Positions 1 through 5,308 of a DNA stretch of 22,833 bases are shown piece by piece (positions within the stretch are counted from its first letter, which is position 1; the number at the start of each line of letters is the position of its first letter). Position numbers and translations under genes: made by a program. The notes under the pieces were generated by a model that was not told the origin of the DNA, searched no databases, and saw nothing but the letters and a program-made list of their open reading frames with translations. The stretch is taken from IMG/VR virus record IMGVR_UViG_3300042876_000486, positions 1 to 22,833 of that record, one strand, 5' to 3'. The DNA is from a virus.

Positions 1-416
1 TTGTCAGCCTCCATCAGCTCGACGGCTTTGTCGACCGCTTCCTCGTAGCTTATACGCTCGTTGCTGTTCAGCACCTCACGGCGGATATCCCTGTCGTCCT
101 TGGCGGGAAGCTTGAGTGTACCATTGATGAGCCCGTCGAGTTTGGGAAGCACCTCGGCCTTCGACACCTGATCGAGTGATCTGAAACTGCCCCACCCGTG
201 GATGAATAGTGTGCTGGCTTCTTTGCTGCTGAGGTCGAGAAACTCCTGAGCAATAGATGAAACCTGGCTGGAGCTCATGAACTCCGTATCCTTGCCTGTG
301 GCAAGTATGGTGGCATGACCAGCGATGCAGCAAGAAGTACCGCACCAGTTGCTCATGTCGAAGTGATCAGAAGCTGCGATGGCGTCACGCACCTTCTTCA
401 TGTTCTCGAGGTTCAT
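1..416 (-). CDS. Small phage protein with NWCGTSCCIAGHA motif (C-terminus cut by window edge)
   Basis: The reading frame starts at ATG 416-414 after an AGGAGAG ribosome site and stays open to base 1, so at least 138 residues are visible and the C-terminus is missing. Around residues 20-35 there is a conserved-looking stretch (FDMSNWCGTSCCIAGHA). From memory, similar Cys/His/Trp motifs recur in small uncharacterised proteins of many phages, followed by a helical part with a Trp-containing hydrophobic patch (residues about 68-80). The function is unknown. It is the most distal visible gene of the minus-strand operon and overlaps the upstream gene by ATGA, which indicates translational coupling. 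The Cys pairs could bind metal, but this is not shown. Confidence 0.8.
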   Translation of the reverse strand, partial: MNLENMKKVRDAIAASDHFDMSNWCGTSCCIAGHATILATGKDTEFMSSSQVSSIAQEFLDLSSKEASTLFIHGWGSFRSLDQVSKAEVLPKLDGLINGTLKLPAKDDRDIRREVLNSNERISYEEAVDKAVELMEAD

Positions 417-601
417 GTTCTCTCCTGAGCTAGCTGTTGAACAACCTGAGTGACTTCACCCACAACTGTCGACTCCTTACCGTCAGTGGTGTAGACAAAG
501 GTGTTTTCGCCGCTGATGCTGGGGAACACCATCGTCACCTGGTCTGGGTTGATGTAGAGCGGGATGCGGGTCTGGTAGGTGATGAGTCGGACGAGTCTCA
601 T
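413..601 (-). CDS. 62-aa beta-rich protein resembling FlbD-type small domains
   Basis: The start chosen is ATG 601-599, which overlaps the upstream stop (ATGA) and follows GGAG five bases away; a longer in-frame start at 631 lies inside the upstream gene. The product is 62 residues with alternating hydrophobic strands: an N-terminal RLVRLITYQ strand, then YINPDQVTMVFP, a short turn and a C-terminal helix (VGEVTQVVQQL). The NPDQV...G...V...V..V..L layout resembles the small FlbD-like beta fold, but this is resemblance by eye only. The role is unknown, and it is cotranscribed with six other small genes. Confidence 0.75.
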   Translation of the reverse strand: MRLVRLITYQTRIPLYINPDQVTMVFPSISGENTFVYTTDGKESTVVGEVTQVVQQLAQERT

Positions 602-831
602 TTCAGCTCCACTTGCTTGAGATAATACCACGTGTCCTCGTCAGCGATACGGCCGCCACCTTTCTGAACGTGGAGGATAAGCTTCAGAAGGCTGTTCAGC
701 GTAGCGCCGGGCGGCGGCATGATGAAGTCAGCCAGAGCTTCGGGATCGGGTAAATCCTTAAAGACCGCCAAGAAGATCTGGCCGAAGTCGTCGTGGCTGT
801 TGTGCTCACAGGTGAGTACCCAGACCTTCAC
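598..831 (-). CDS. 77-aa small phage protein, GTG start
   Basis: The start is GTG 831-829, which overlaps the stop of the upstream gene as GTGA; no ATG lies near it. The 77-residue product begins VWVLTCEHNSHDDFGQIF and ends in GGGRIADEDTWYYLKQVEL. The ending GGGRI..EDTWYYL looks like a small conserved phage family of unknown function, with a short beta N-terminus and an alpha/beta remainder. It overlaps the downstream gene by ATGA, so translation is probably coupled through the whole operon. No catalytic motif is visible. Confidence 0.75.
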   Translation of the reverse strand: MKVWVLTCEHNSHDDFGQIFLAVFKDLPDPEALADFIMPPPGATLNSLLKLILHVQKGGGRIADEDTWYYLKQVELK

Positions 832-1085
832 TTGAACAGCTCCTTGTGCTCGGGCCGTATCCAAAAGTAGGCCTTTTGTCTCGTGTCGTTCGGATTGGTG
901 AACACCTCGAGCTCTTCTTGGCAGTAGGCGAGCGCCACTGCAGTGAATGCGCCGTTGTTCACCCACACTGCGACGAGTTCACCGTCGTCGTTCTTGTAGC
1001 TGGTCGGCGTATAGCCGATTGGCGTGGCGTTATGCATCAGCCAAGTTTCCTTGGGGATGTTCGGGAAGTTGAGATAGAGTCCCAT
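828..1085 (-). CDS. 85-aa uncharacterised small phage protein
   Basis: The ORF runs from ATG 1085 to the TGA that overlaps the next gene's GTG. The 85-residue product is rich in aromatics (MGLYLNFPNIPKETWLMHN; FWIRPEHKELF) and carries a central AVWVNNGAFTAVALAYCQEE segment. No membrane segment, signal peptide or catalytic motif is visible. The gene starts one base after the upstream stop (1087), the packing typical of this operon. Function unknown. Confidence 0.75.
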   Translation of the reverse strand: MGLYLNFPNIPKETWLMHNATPIGYTPTSYKNDDGELVAVWVNNGAFTAVALAYCQEELEVFTNPNDTRQKAYFWIRPEHKELFK

Positions 1086-1086
1086 G

Positions 1087-1281
1087 CTATTCCTTGTAGG
1101 TGAGAGAGCACATGATGCAGGATGCCTTCATGTGGGTGCCGGATTTCAGGATCTTGACACTGTTCTTGGTCTTGCACACCGGGCATGTTGCTTTAGCTCG
1201 GGTGAGGTTGTTTGCTTCGAGCTTTCGTTTCCATTCCTTGGCGGCCTCGAATACCGCTTGGAGCTCTTCGGGGTCAACCAT
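1087..1281 (-). CDS. 64-aa zinc-ribbon protein
   Basis: The start chosen is ATG 1281-1279, overlapping the end of the upstream gene by 8 nt; a longer frame to 1407 would run entirely inside that gene. An N-terminal amphipathic helix (residues 3-25) is followed by a four-cysteine zinc ribbon with C33-P-V-C36 and C55-I-M-C58. Two CxxC knuckles about 18 residues apart are typical of small nucleic-acid- or protein-binding zinc ribbons. No obvious Shine-Dalgarno precedes this ATG, which fits termination-reinitiation from the upstream gene. The target is unknown. Confidence 0.75.
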   Translation of the reverse strand: MVDPEELQAVFEAAKEWKRKLEANNLTRAKATCPVCKTKNSVKILKSGTHMKASCIMCSLTYKE

Positions 1282-1474
1282 CGCTAGTGACCACGGTGAG
1301 AAGTGACTTGTGATAGGCTTCGGGGTCTCGTCTACCATCCCACAGGACCATCGCTTGCTTCGCTCGGGTGATTGCGGTGATAGTGCCCCGCCTTTCCGGC
1401 GGGACACGGGGGTGCACCTGTTGTGCTAGGTGCGGCTTGATGATGACCCGATCACCTGGGCTCATTCCACCCAT
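1274..1474 (-). CDS. Small SH3/KOW-like beta-barrel protein
   Basis: A 66-residue product with the pattern PGDRVIIKPHLAQQ...RRGTITAI...MVLWDGRRDPEAYHKSLLTVV. A basic GDRV strand, an RGTI strand and a V.WDG strand ending in a hydrophobic LLTVV strand is the usual layout of a small SH3/KOW-type barrel. The start is uncertain: ATG 1474 or the ATG three codons later. Both lie inside the upstream gene, giving an overlap of 23 or 14 nt. It may bind nucleic acid or protein. The family is inferred from pattern only. Confidence 0.7.
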   Translation of the reverse strand: MGGMSPGDRVIIKPHLAQQVHPRVPPERRGTITAITRAKQAMVLWDGRRDPEAYHKSLLTVVTSDG

Positions 1475-1670
1475 CCATGTGGGCGCTTTCGCTGCCGGGT
1501 GGGTTGACTTTGAGGTAGCAATCGTCGCCCTCGACGGATTTCTCGAGGACTTCGTAGGCGTTACCCGAGAAGGGCAGGATAACGTGATCGCCTACTGAGA
1601 TGTGGTGGTGTGATTTGAACTTGCGGCTATAGTTACCGCGGTGGTCTGACGCTACTAAAGTGTACTTCAT
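1452..1670 (-). CDS. First gene of the minus-strand operon, small SH3-like protein
   Basis: ATG 1670 follows AAGGAG with an 8-nt spacer, the best ribosome site in this operon. The 72-residue product begins MKYTLVASDHRGNYSRKFKS and contains VGDHVILPFSGNAYEVLEKS...DCYLKV, a beta pattern like that of its downstream neighbour (GDHVIL/GDRVII), so the two may be diverged duplicates. Function unknown. It is promoter-proximal: a sigma70-like promoter lies about 30-60 bases upstream. Confidence 0.75.
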   Translation of the reverse strand: MKYTLVASDHRGNYSRKFKSHHHISVGDHVILPFSGNAYEVLEKSVEGDDCYLKVNPPGSESAHMDGWNEPR

Positions 1671-1699
1671 CGCTCTTCTCCTTGTTATGGCGATAATCT

Positions 1700-1729
1700 A
1701 CGATATCACGTGGGCATTATGCGCGTCAA
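1700..1729 (-). promoter_or_regulatory. Promoter of the 1-1670 operon
   Basis: On the minus strand, TTGACG (1729-1724) is followed after 17 bases by ATATCG (1706-1701), or after 18 by TATCGT. The spacer ends in CCCACGTG, matching the CCCATGTG in the spacers of the cassette promoters further right, so it appears to belong to the same promoter family. The predicted start point lies about 25 bases before the first ATG. Confidence 0.6.
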
Positions 1730-1859
1730 CACTGGCTGGGCCATGTAGCGAAAATTATTTGTCCTCTATGGGGTATGGTGGGAATTTAATAAGGCCCAAG
1801 CCATGCCCTTGTTGGGGAGAGTCTGCGTATCTCTGCAGTGCCCAGCCGACGCGATGAGG
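1730..1859. other. Intergenic stretch without recognised gene
   Basis: These 130 bases lie between the operon promoter and the terminator of the next unit. No convincing ORF, repeat or hairpin is seen. Short AT-rich runs near 1750-1790 could act as an upstream promoter element, but nothing specific supports this. Confidence 0.4.
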
Positions 1860-1893
1860 CAAAGAAAGGGCGAGAGTTTTTCAACCCTCGCCC
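1860..1893 (-). terminator. Intrinsic terminator for the 2200-1943 gene
   Basis: On the minus strand an 11-bp stem (GGGCGAGGGTT / AACTCTCGCCC, one G-U pair) closed by a GAAA tetraloop is followed by TTTCTTTG. This is a strong rho-independent terminator. Confidence 0.85.
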
Positions 1894-1908
1894 GGGACGT
1901 TGGGTGAT

Positions 1909-1934
1909 GCGCGCCCCCGAGGGAGGGGGCGCGC
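1909..1934 (-). terminator. GC-rich hairpin just after the stop codon
   Basis: A perfect 10-bp stem (GCGCGCCCCC / GGGGGCGCGC, 6-nt loop) begins 8 bases beyond the stop of the 85-aa gene and precedes the terminator at 1860-1893. It has no T tract of its own, so it may stabilise the mRNA 3' end or help termination. Confidence 0.5.
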
Positions 1935-1942
1935 GTGTCGCG

Positions 1943-2200
1943 TCATTTGATGATCGCAACGATCATTTCGAGGTTCGCCTTCGTGAGCGCGTATTCGTAT
2001 TTCACGTTCGCGCGCGAGGTCGCGTCAACGCGCTTCGCAACCTTCTGCTGATCCTTCGACGCGCGCGCTGCGTTCGCGCGCATACGACGACGCGCGATTT
2101 TTTCGTTCACCTTCATCGCGCGGGCGAGGGCAGCGACGGTGAACGTTTTGTCGTTCGCCGTTTTGAGGGAGGCGAGGAGGGCGTCGATATCGTAGGTCAT
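1943..2200 (-). CDS. 85-aa basic DNA-binding-like protein, paralogue of 7034-7291
   Basis: The start is ATG 2200, preceded by the leader CAAACGAAGGATACGATC. The longer open frame upstream of it (to 2764) is GC-rich non-coding DNA. Residues 18-50 (KTFTVAALARAMKVNEKIAR, then RRMRANAAR) form a basic helix-turn-helix-like segment, followed by a C-terminal KYEY...I strand/helix. The plus-strand gene at 7034 has the same length and the same segments (KTFTLAQLARELKTDPKLAR; RYEW), so they are paralogues. It is probably a DNA-binding or nucleoid-type protein. It has its own promoter and a double-hairpin 3' end. Confidence 0.85.
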   Translation of the reverse strand: MTYDIDALLASLKTANDKTFTVAALARAMKVNEKIARRRMRANAARASKDQQKVAKRVDATSRANVKYEYALTKANLEMIVAIIK

Positions 2201-2287
2201 GATCGTATCCTTCGTTTGTGCCCGGGCGCGCGTGACGACGGGGGCGCGTGAGGCGGGCGGGGTGTGTTGCGTCGTCGTCATGCATAC

Positions 2288-2316
2288 AATGTAAGGATGG
2301 GCGAGACGACATTCAA
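2288..2316 (-). promoter_or_regulatory. Probable promoter of the 2200-1943 gene
   Basis: Minus strand TTGAAT (2316-2311), 17 bases, TACATT (2293-2288), followed by GTATGC. The -10 is weak but its position and the downstream CAAACGAAGG leader match the other cassette units. The spacer contains CTCGCCCAT. Confidence 0.45.
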
Positions 2317-2984
2317 TCCGTCCAAAACGAGAACACGAAATTATTTTGCCTCCTCCTCGCAAGGGGGTGCGCGTCGACCTCGCAAGGGGTTCGACCTCGT
2401 CCTCGACGGGAGGGGGAGAGGTCGCCCCGCCCTCGAAGGGGAGGCTGGCAACCGCTGGCTGCTGACCAGGGGGCGTCAAAAAAGGGGGTTGACGGATTGG
2501 ACGCCCGTGGACCGGGGCTACACGGCGGGTTGGGAGCTCCGCAGGTATCCATGCGAGGGGGATGTGCAAAACCTCTGTAGCCCGCTGGACATAATGAGAA
2601 CATCGGGCGTCGGCTGACGCCTTGTAGGGCAGGCTACACGGCGGGTCGGAAACCGTGTAGCTAGCATACGGGGCGAGATCAGGCCGCCCGACAAAACGAG
2701 AACGGACGGGTGTTGCGGCCGGGACACGGCCTGTTGCGGATGGGCAACTGTGACCTTTCGGCAACGGGGGCTGGCAACCGGAGGTGTGCTCCGCGGGTCA
2801 CAGTGACCGGAAGGACACAGGGGGGTGTTGCGGACGGGCAACAGGTGGAGGGGGGTCGGGGCGACCAGCGGTGGGCCACTAGAGGCCAGCCATAAGGCGC
2901 CGTTCCACTCTAGGGGTTTGAGTGAGTTCGTTCTTGCCAGGGTTCCCACAGGAAGGCAACTACTGGTCCGTCCTGCTGAGGCCG
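2317..2984. other. GC-rich non-coding region with repeated motifs and hairpins
   Basis: No credible gene is seen in about 670 bases; the open frames here translate to Pro/Ser/Arg-rich sequence and arise from base composition. It holds three copies of CAWAAYGAGAAC (2323-2334, 2590-2601, 2692-2703), two copies of CTACACGGCGGGT (near 2519 and 2635), an 8-bp stem CTACACGG/CCGTGTAG (about 2635-2660), a GGCGTC-GGCT-GACGCC hairpin near 2608, two hairpins built from GTTGC-GGAYGG-GCAAC (2733-2748 and 2826-2843), and a GGTCAC-A-GTGACC palindrome near 2796. It could be an operator-rich regulatory region or encode a structured RNA. Confidence 0.55.
2882..2936 (+). repeat. Dispersed repeat family 2, copy A
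   Basis: Contains GAGGCCA, then GCCGTTCCACTCTAGGGG (from about 2899), then TTCGTTCTTG. It matches the copies at 4755-4799, 6375-6404 and 7625-7660. It lies in the spacer just beyond a cassette terminator. Confidence 0.65.
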
Positions 2985-3011
2985 AAAAAAGAGCGCCTAC
3001 GTGAGGCGCTC
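2985..3011 (-). terminator. Intrinsic terminator for the 3308-3024 gene
   Basis: Minus strand 8-bp stem GAGCGCCT / AGGCGCTC with a 5-nt loop followed by six T. A textbook rho-independent terminator 12 bases past the stop codon. Confidence 0.9.
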
Positions 3012-3023
3012 AGTTGGGCAGTG

Positions 3024-3308
3024 TCAGAGGCGGAAGACGCGCGGTTCGAAGTCGACGGCCATACGCGACGGGGCCCAATCATAGCCGCCGGCGTCGTAGC
3101 GATGCATAACCGCGCGGGCGAAGATCTCCGGGAAGCGCTCCCAGCGGGCGAGCTGATCGGGCGAGGTCGACACGTCGCGGAACACGCCGGAGATCATGCG
3201 GCTGAAGTCATCGAAGCGAAGCTCGAGCGTAGCGGGATCGTAGGTCGCCCGGATGACTTGGCCGTCGCGGGCATACATGCGCGAGGTGTTGAAGGTGAGG
3301 TCGAGCAT
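3024..3308 (-). CDS. 94-aa unknown protein, single-gene cassette
   Basis: The start is ATG 3308 after the leader GCAAACGAAAGGTACTCACT; the longer frame upstream runs through the promoter and is not coding. The 94-residue product has an N-terminal beta-like part (MLDLTFNTSRMYARDGQVIR), RATYDPATLELRFDDFSRM and an aromatic/basic C-terminus (YDAGGYDWAP..MAVDFEP). I recognise no family. It is a complete transcription unit with promoter 3339-3367 and terminator 2985-3011, and no other gene shares the transcript. Confidence 0.8.
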   Translation of the reverse strand: MLDLTFNTSRMYARDGQVIRATYDPATLELRFDDFSRMISGVFRDVSTSPDQLARWERFPEIFARAVMHRYDAGGYDWAPSRMAVDFEPRVFRL

Positions 3309-3338
3309 AGTGAGTACCTTTCGTTTGCGTTGCAGCAT

Positions 3339-3367
3339 ATCATCGCACATGGGCATCCACAGATCAA
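3339..3367 (-). promoter_or_regulatory. Cassette promoter (94-aa gene)
   Basis: Minus strand TTGATC (3367-3362), 17 bases, GATGAT (3344-3339). It is flanked upstream by ATTGGCG and has GCCCATGTGC in the spacer and ATGCTGCAACGCAAACGAA downstream, all shared with the neighbouring units. Confidence 0.7.
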
Positions 3368-3440
3368 CGCCAATCTCGCCAGGCATTTAGGAACCAGGGG
3401 CAACCCCGAAACCCATTTCCCTAATGCCAGCCCCTGGCCC

Positions 3441-3457
3441 CTGGCAACTACTGGTAG
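3441..3457 (+). repeat. Dispersed repeat family 1 copy (GGCAACTACTGGTAGC)
   Basis: CTGGCAACTACTGGTAGC. The core CTAC-TG-GTAG is an interrupted palindrome. The copy lies between the terminator of one cassette and the promoter of the next. Confidence 0.7.
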
Positions 3458-3471
3458 CTGAACCTATAGAG

Positions 3472-3487
3472 GAGGCCTGAAGGCCTC
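3472..3487 (-). terminator. Hairpin, possible terminator of the 3889-3491 gene
   Basis: Minus strand GAGGCC-TTCA-GGCCTC begins 4 bases past the TAA stop. The tail is not T-rich (CTCTATAGG), so termination would be weak or factor-assisted. Confidence 0.5.
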
Positions 3488-3490
3488 GCC

Positions 3491-3889
3491 TTAGCGATAG
3501 GAGGGTCGATGGCGCGGAAACACGCGGGCGACTTGTTCGGGCGTCACGCGCACCATCACGTCGCGGTGATCGGCGTAGCGCATCCGCAGGTGCTCCTCAT
3601 ACTGCTTGGCCGCGGGGAAGTCGCAGGCGTGGAATTCACGCGCGGTCCCGCGCATCGGTTCGCCCGCGGTGTAATACCAACCACCCTCCTCGGGCCCGCC
3701 GTAGACGCGGTCGGTTTCGTAGGCGGCGACGGTGGCCCATTCGGCCTCGCGCAGGCCCTTGTCGGTCACGCCCTCGTCGTTGCCGCAGTACGGGCAGTAG
3801 ACGCGGCCGTCCTCGAACTCGGCCTGGTCAGCCCGGAAAGTGCCGCAGGAAGGCGTGTCGCAGAAGTAGGTCTGGATCGGGTAATTCAT
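3491..3889 (-). CDS. 132-aa zinc-ribbon protein, single-gene cassette
   Basis: The start chosen is ATG 3889. An in-frame ATG 15 bases upstream is the GAATGGAG that serves as ribosome site in this promoter family, as in the neighbouring units. Residues 10-35 form a zinc ribbon (C10-DTPS-C15 ... C32-PY-C35-GNDEG). Aromatic and Arg/His-rich sequence follows, including EEGGWYYTAGEPMRGTAREF and an RMRYADHRDVMVRV segment. The C-terminus has no recognised domain. It may bind nucleic acid or protein through the ribbon. The unit is served by promoter 3921-3950. Confidence 0.8.
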   Translation of the reverse strand: MNYPIQTYFCDTPSCGTFRADQAEFEDGRVYCPYCGNDEGVTDKGLREAEWATVAAYETDRVYGGPEEGGWYYTAGEPMRGTAREFHACDFPAAKQYEEHLRMRYADHRDVMVRVTPEQVARVFPRHRPSYR

Positions 3890-3920
3890 GGTAGTCTCCA
3901 TTCGATTGCGTTGCCTGAAC

Positions 3921-3950
3921 ATCATCGCACGTGGGCGTCCCACCGCTCAA
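3921..3950 (-). promoter_or_regulatory. Cassette promoter (132-aa gene)
   Basis: Minus strand TTGAGC (3950-3945), 18 bases, GATGAT (3926-3921), with GCCCACGTGC in the spacer and GGCAACGCAATCGAATGGAG as leader. Same family as the other cassette promoters. Confidence 0.65.
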
Positions 3951-4002
3951 CCGCAATTTGACCAGGTCTACGGAGGAGTAGTTGCCGAGACAGGCTTGAT
4001 CC

Positions 4003-4021
4003 TCAGCTACCAGCAGTTGCC
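4003..4021 (-). repeat. Dispersed repeat family 1 copy in minus orientation
   Basis: Reads GGCAACTGCTGGTAGCTGA on the minus strand, while most copies read on the plus strand. It encodes the last residues and stop codon of the small membrane protein at 4143-4003. A half copy (GGCAACTACTCC, minus) lies near 3975-3986. Confidence 0.6.
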
Positions 4022-4143
4022 GATCTACTAAAGTAGGCCCGAAGGCCTACCATAGTGATGCAGATTCCCGGCGTCATGAAGACGAGCATGCCCGGGTGGA
4101 CGAGGGCGAACGCAAGCGCGATAATCCACAGGAACAGGGTCAT
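4003..4143 (-). CDS. 46-aa membrane protein whose 3' end runs through a terminator and a repeat
   Basis: ATG 4143 overlaps the stop of the 22-aa ORF (ATGA). Residues 2-36 are almost entirely hydrophobic (MTLFLWIIALAFALVH; MLVFMTPGICITMVGL), giving one long or two short membrane segments. The last codons are unusual: GLRAYFSR is encoded by the hairpin at 4033-4050, and SATAGS plus the stop by the dispersed repeat at 4003-4021. The original stop may have been lost when the repeat was inserted, or the tail may simply be tolerated. Unknown inner-membrane role. Confidence 0.65.
   Translation of the reverse strand: MTLFLWIIALAFALVHPGMLVFMTPGICITMVGLRAYFSRSATAGS
4033..4050 (-). terminator. UUCG-loop terminator inside the end of the 46-aa gene
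   Basis: Minus strand GTAGGCC-TTCG-GGCCTAC followed by TTTAGTAG. It has a 7-bp stem with a stable UUCG tetraloop and lies within the coding sequence, so the full-length 46-aa product needs read-through. Confidence 0.65.
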
Positions 4144-4208
4144 TCGAGCAACCTCACCACGCAGTAGAACAGCGCTAGGAACAGCAGGACGGAAACGAGA
4201 AGCTCCAT
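4140..4208 (-). CDS. 22-aa hydrophobic peptide
   Basis: This tiny ORF starts at ATG 4208 (TGATG with the upstream stop) and ends in TGA overlapping the next ATG (ATGA). The product begins MELLVSVLLFLALFYC and ends RLLE: one membrane span with a charged end. The exact coupling on both sides, with no other ORF in this gap, supports real translation. Such single-span peptides in phages may act on host membrane proteins, but no function can be assigned. Confidence 0.65.
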   Translation of the reverse strand: MELLVSVLLFLALFYCVVRLLE

Positions 4209-4576
4209 CAGTACTCATCCTCCGGGTAGAACTCACCGTTCATCTCGGCCTCGATGCGGGCATACATGCGCTGCTCACGCTCGCGCGTGTCGTCGGGCGA
4301 CTCGATCTGCACGATCCCGCGGGATTCGGGGTACTCCTCACGGAGCATCCGCCGTGCGGTTTCGCGGTCAGGCGCATCGACGCCGGCGCCAAACTCATCG
4401 CCACATTCGTCGAGCATGACGGCGTGGAAGTGGATCAGGGGTTTCTTCATGACTACGTCGGGCTCCCAGCCAAGTGCGCGGCGCATTTGGGACGAAGTCA
4501 TCGTGCGGGCGCCGGGTTCCACACGGGTGACGGTGTTGGTCGCGAGGTAGGCGCGGATCAGTTCATCGTCGGTCAT
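4208..4576 (-). CDS. 122-aa acidic unknown protein, first gene of a three-gene cassette
   Basis: ATG 4576 follows the conserved leader AAACGAATGAGG. The 122-residue product has a basic N-terminal helical region (ATNTVTRVEPGARTMTSSQM then RRALG, about residues 12-36) that could be helix-turn-helix-like. The C-terminus is very acidic with many Glu (EREQRMYARIEAEMNGEF then YPEDEY). No family is recognised. It is cotranscribed with two hydrophobic peptides from promoter 4607-4636, so it may be the soluble partner of a small membrane system. Confidence 0.8.
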   Translation of the reverse strand: MTDDELIRAYLATNTVTRVEPGARTMTSSQMRRALGWEPDVVMKKPLIHFHAVMLDECGDEFGAGVDAPDRETARRMLREEYPESRGIVQIESPDDTREREQRMYARIEAEMNGEFYPEDEY

Positions 4577-4606
4577 CGGAGTGCCTCATTCGTTTGGTTG
4601 CGAGAC

Positions 4607-4636
4607 ATCATCACATGTGGGTTTTCCGGTTGTCAA
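4607..4636 (-). promoter_or_regulatory. Cassette promoter (122-aa gene)
   Basis: Minus strand TTGACA (4636-4631, perfect -35), 18 bases, GATGAT (4612-4607). ATTGGCG precedes it, CCCACATGT is in the spacer, and TCGCAACCAAACGAATGAGG is the leader. Confidence 0.75.
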
Positions 4637-4699
4637 CGCCAATGTGACCTCCCACCTTGCAGGAGAGGTAGCCAGACCAGACTTACCGGAGGGGACGCG

Positions 4700-4748
4700 G
4701 GCAACTACTGGTAGCTCAGATCCAGACCAGCTGGCAACTACTGGTAGG
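4700..4748 (+). repeat. Dispersed repeat family 1, two tandem copies
   Basis: GGCAACTACTGGTAGC at 4700-4715 and CTGGCAACTACTGGTAGG at 4731-4748, separated by 15 bases containing CCAGACCAG. Both are in the same orientation, between two cassettes. Confidence 0.75.
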
Positions 4749-4754
4749 GAACTC

Positions 4755-4799
4755 GAGGCCACGCCAGAGAGGCCGTTCCAGCCTAGGGGTTCGTTCTTG
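4755..4799 (+). repeat. Dispersed repeat family 2, copy B
   Basis: GAGGCCACG, then GGCCGTTCCAGCCTAGGGG, then TTCGTTCTTG. The closest match to copy A at 2882-2936. It lies directly after two family 1 copies. Confidence 0.7.
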
Positions 4800-4880
4800 A
4801 GTTTAGTGAGCCGGGTCCATACCGCGATCAACTCCCCAGGCAGTAGAGAGTCAACCGCAGCCGCAACAGGACCCGGCTCG

Positions 4881-4916
4881 CCGACTGAGTAAACGAATGG
4901 TAGAAACCTCAGTCGG
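4881..4916 (-). terminator. 9-bp inverted repeat over the stop codon of the 81-aa gene
   Basis: CCGACTGAG / CTCAGTCGG with an 18-nt loop. The minus-strand stop codon lies within the stem. No T tract follows, so it is a candidate terminator or mRNA-end structure only. Confidence 0.4.
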
Positions 4917-5154
4917 TGTTGCGGTAGACGAGCAGCACATCGCGGCGGATCTCGAGCGCCTTGATAGCTTCGTCGTAGTCACGAGGCCGAAGATCATGTC
5001 GGCCGGTCAGCTTACGCGCGAGCTCCATCAGTCGGGCGCGTGTCACGCCGCGAGGTGGAGTCAGCCCGGCTTTCACGAGTTTCAGGTGAGCCTTGACAGT
5101 GCAGACCTGCAAGTACTCGCGAGCGTGCGGGTTGGTCATGTCGATGGTGGTCAT
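4909..5154 (-). CDS. 81-aa helical basic unknown protein, single-gene cassette
   Basis: The start is ATG 5154 after the leader GCAAACGAAAGGCTTAGACCC; the longer frame to 5199 runs into the promoter. The 81-residue product is helical and basic: HAREYLQVCTVKAHLKLVKA, TRARLMELARKL, then DYDEAIKALEIRRDVLLVYR. The two helical blocks could form a small helical bundle; no family is recognised. Promoter 5190-5218. Confidence 0.8.
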   Translation of the reverse strand: MTTIDMTNPHAREYLQVCTVKAHLKLVKAGLTPPRGVTRARLMELARKLTGRHDLRPRDYDEAIKALEIRRDVLLVYRNTD

Positions 5155-5189
5155 GGGTCTAAGCCTTTCGTTTGCGTCGTTGCAGGCAT

Positions 5190-5218
5190 ATATTCGCACA
5201 TGGGCAACCCATGCACAA
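5190..5218 (-). promoter_or_regulatory. Cassette promoter (81-aa gene)
   Basis: Minus strand TTGTGC (5218-5213), 17 bases, GAATAT (5195-5190), with GCCCATGTGC in the spacer and CTGCAACGACGCAAACGAAAGG as leader. Confidence 0.65.
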
Positions 5219-5255
5219 TATCCAATTAACCAGACGTGGCAAGGGCGCTAGGCAT

Positions 5256-5271
5256 CTGGCAACCGCTGGTA
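5256..5271 (+). repeat. Dispersed repeat family 1, variant copy
   Basis: CTGGCAACCGCTGGTA, between a cassette promoter and the preceding unit's terminator. The same variant (GGCAACCGCTGG) occurs at 2447-2458. Confidence 0.6.
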
Positions 5272-5282
5272 TCCTGAAACCT

Positions 5283-5303
5283 AAAAGGGGGTTGCTAGCC
5301 CCC
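5283..5303 (-). terminator. Terminator of the 5764-5309 two-gene cassette
   Basis: Minus strand GGGGG-CTAGCAA-CCCCC followed by TTTTAGG, six bases past the TAG stop. The stem is short but all G-C. Confidence 0.65.
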
Positions 5304-5308
5304 AGCCC

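Noticed and set aside
2518-2949. 143-codon minus-strand open frame
   Set aside because: Pro/Ser/Arg/Thr-rich product from repeat-bearing GC-rich DNA, with no ribosome site. Its similarity to translated frames near 4586-4831 comes from the shared DNA repeat family 2.
3889-3904. Alternative start at the ATG within GAATGGAG upstream of several cassette genes (here 3904; likewise 5788, 6797)
   Set aside because: GAATGGAG(G) is the conserved ribosome site of the promoter/leader block, and the next ATG 5-8 bases downstream fits normal spacing better.
3509-3961. 150-codon plus-strand frame
   Set aside because: It mirrors the minus-strand zinc-ribbon gene, which has a promoter, ribosome site and CxxC motifs; the plus frame has none.
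4055-4714. 219-codon plus-strand open frame
   Set aside because: It is antisense to the coupled three-gene cassette and runs across its promoter, so it is a composition artefact.
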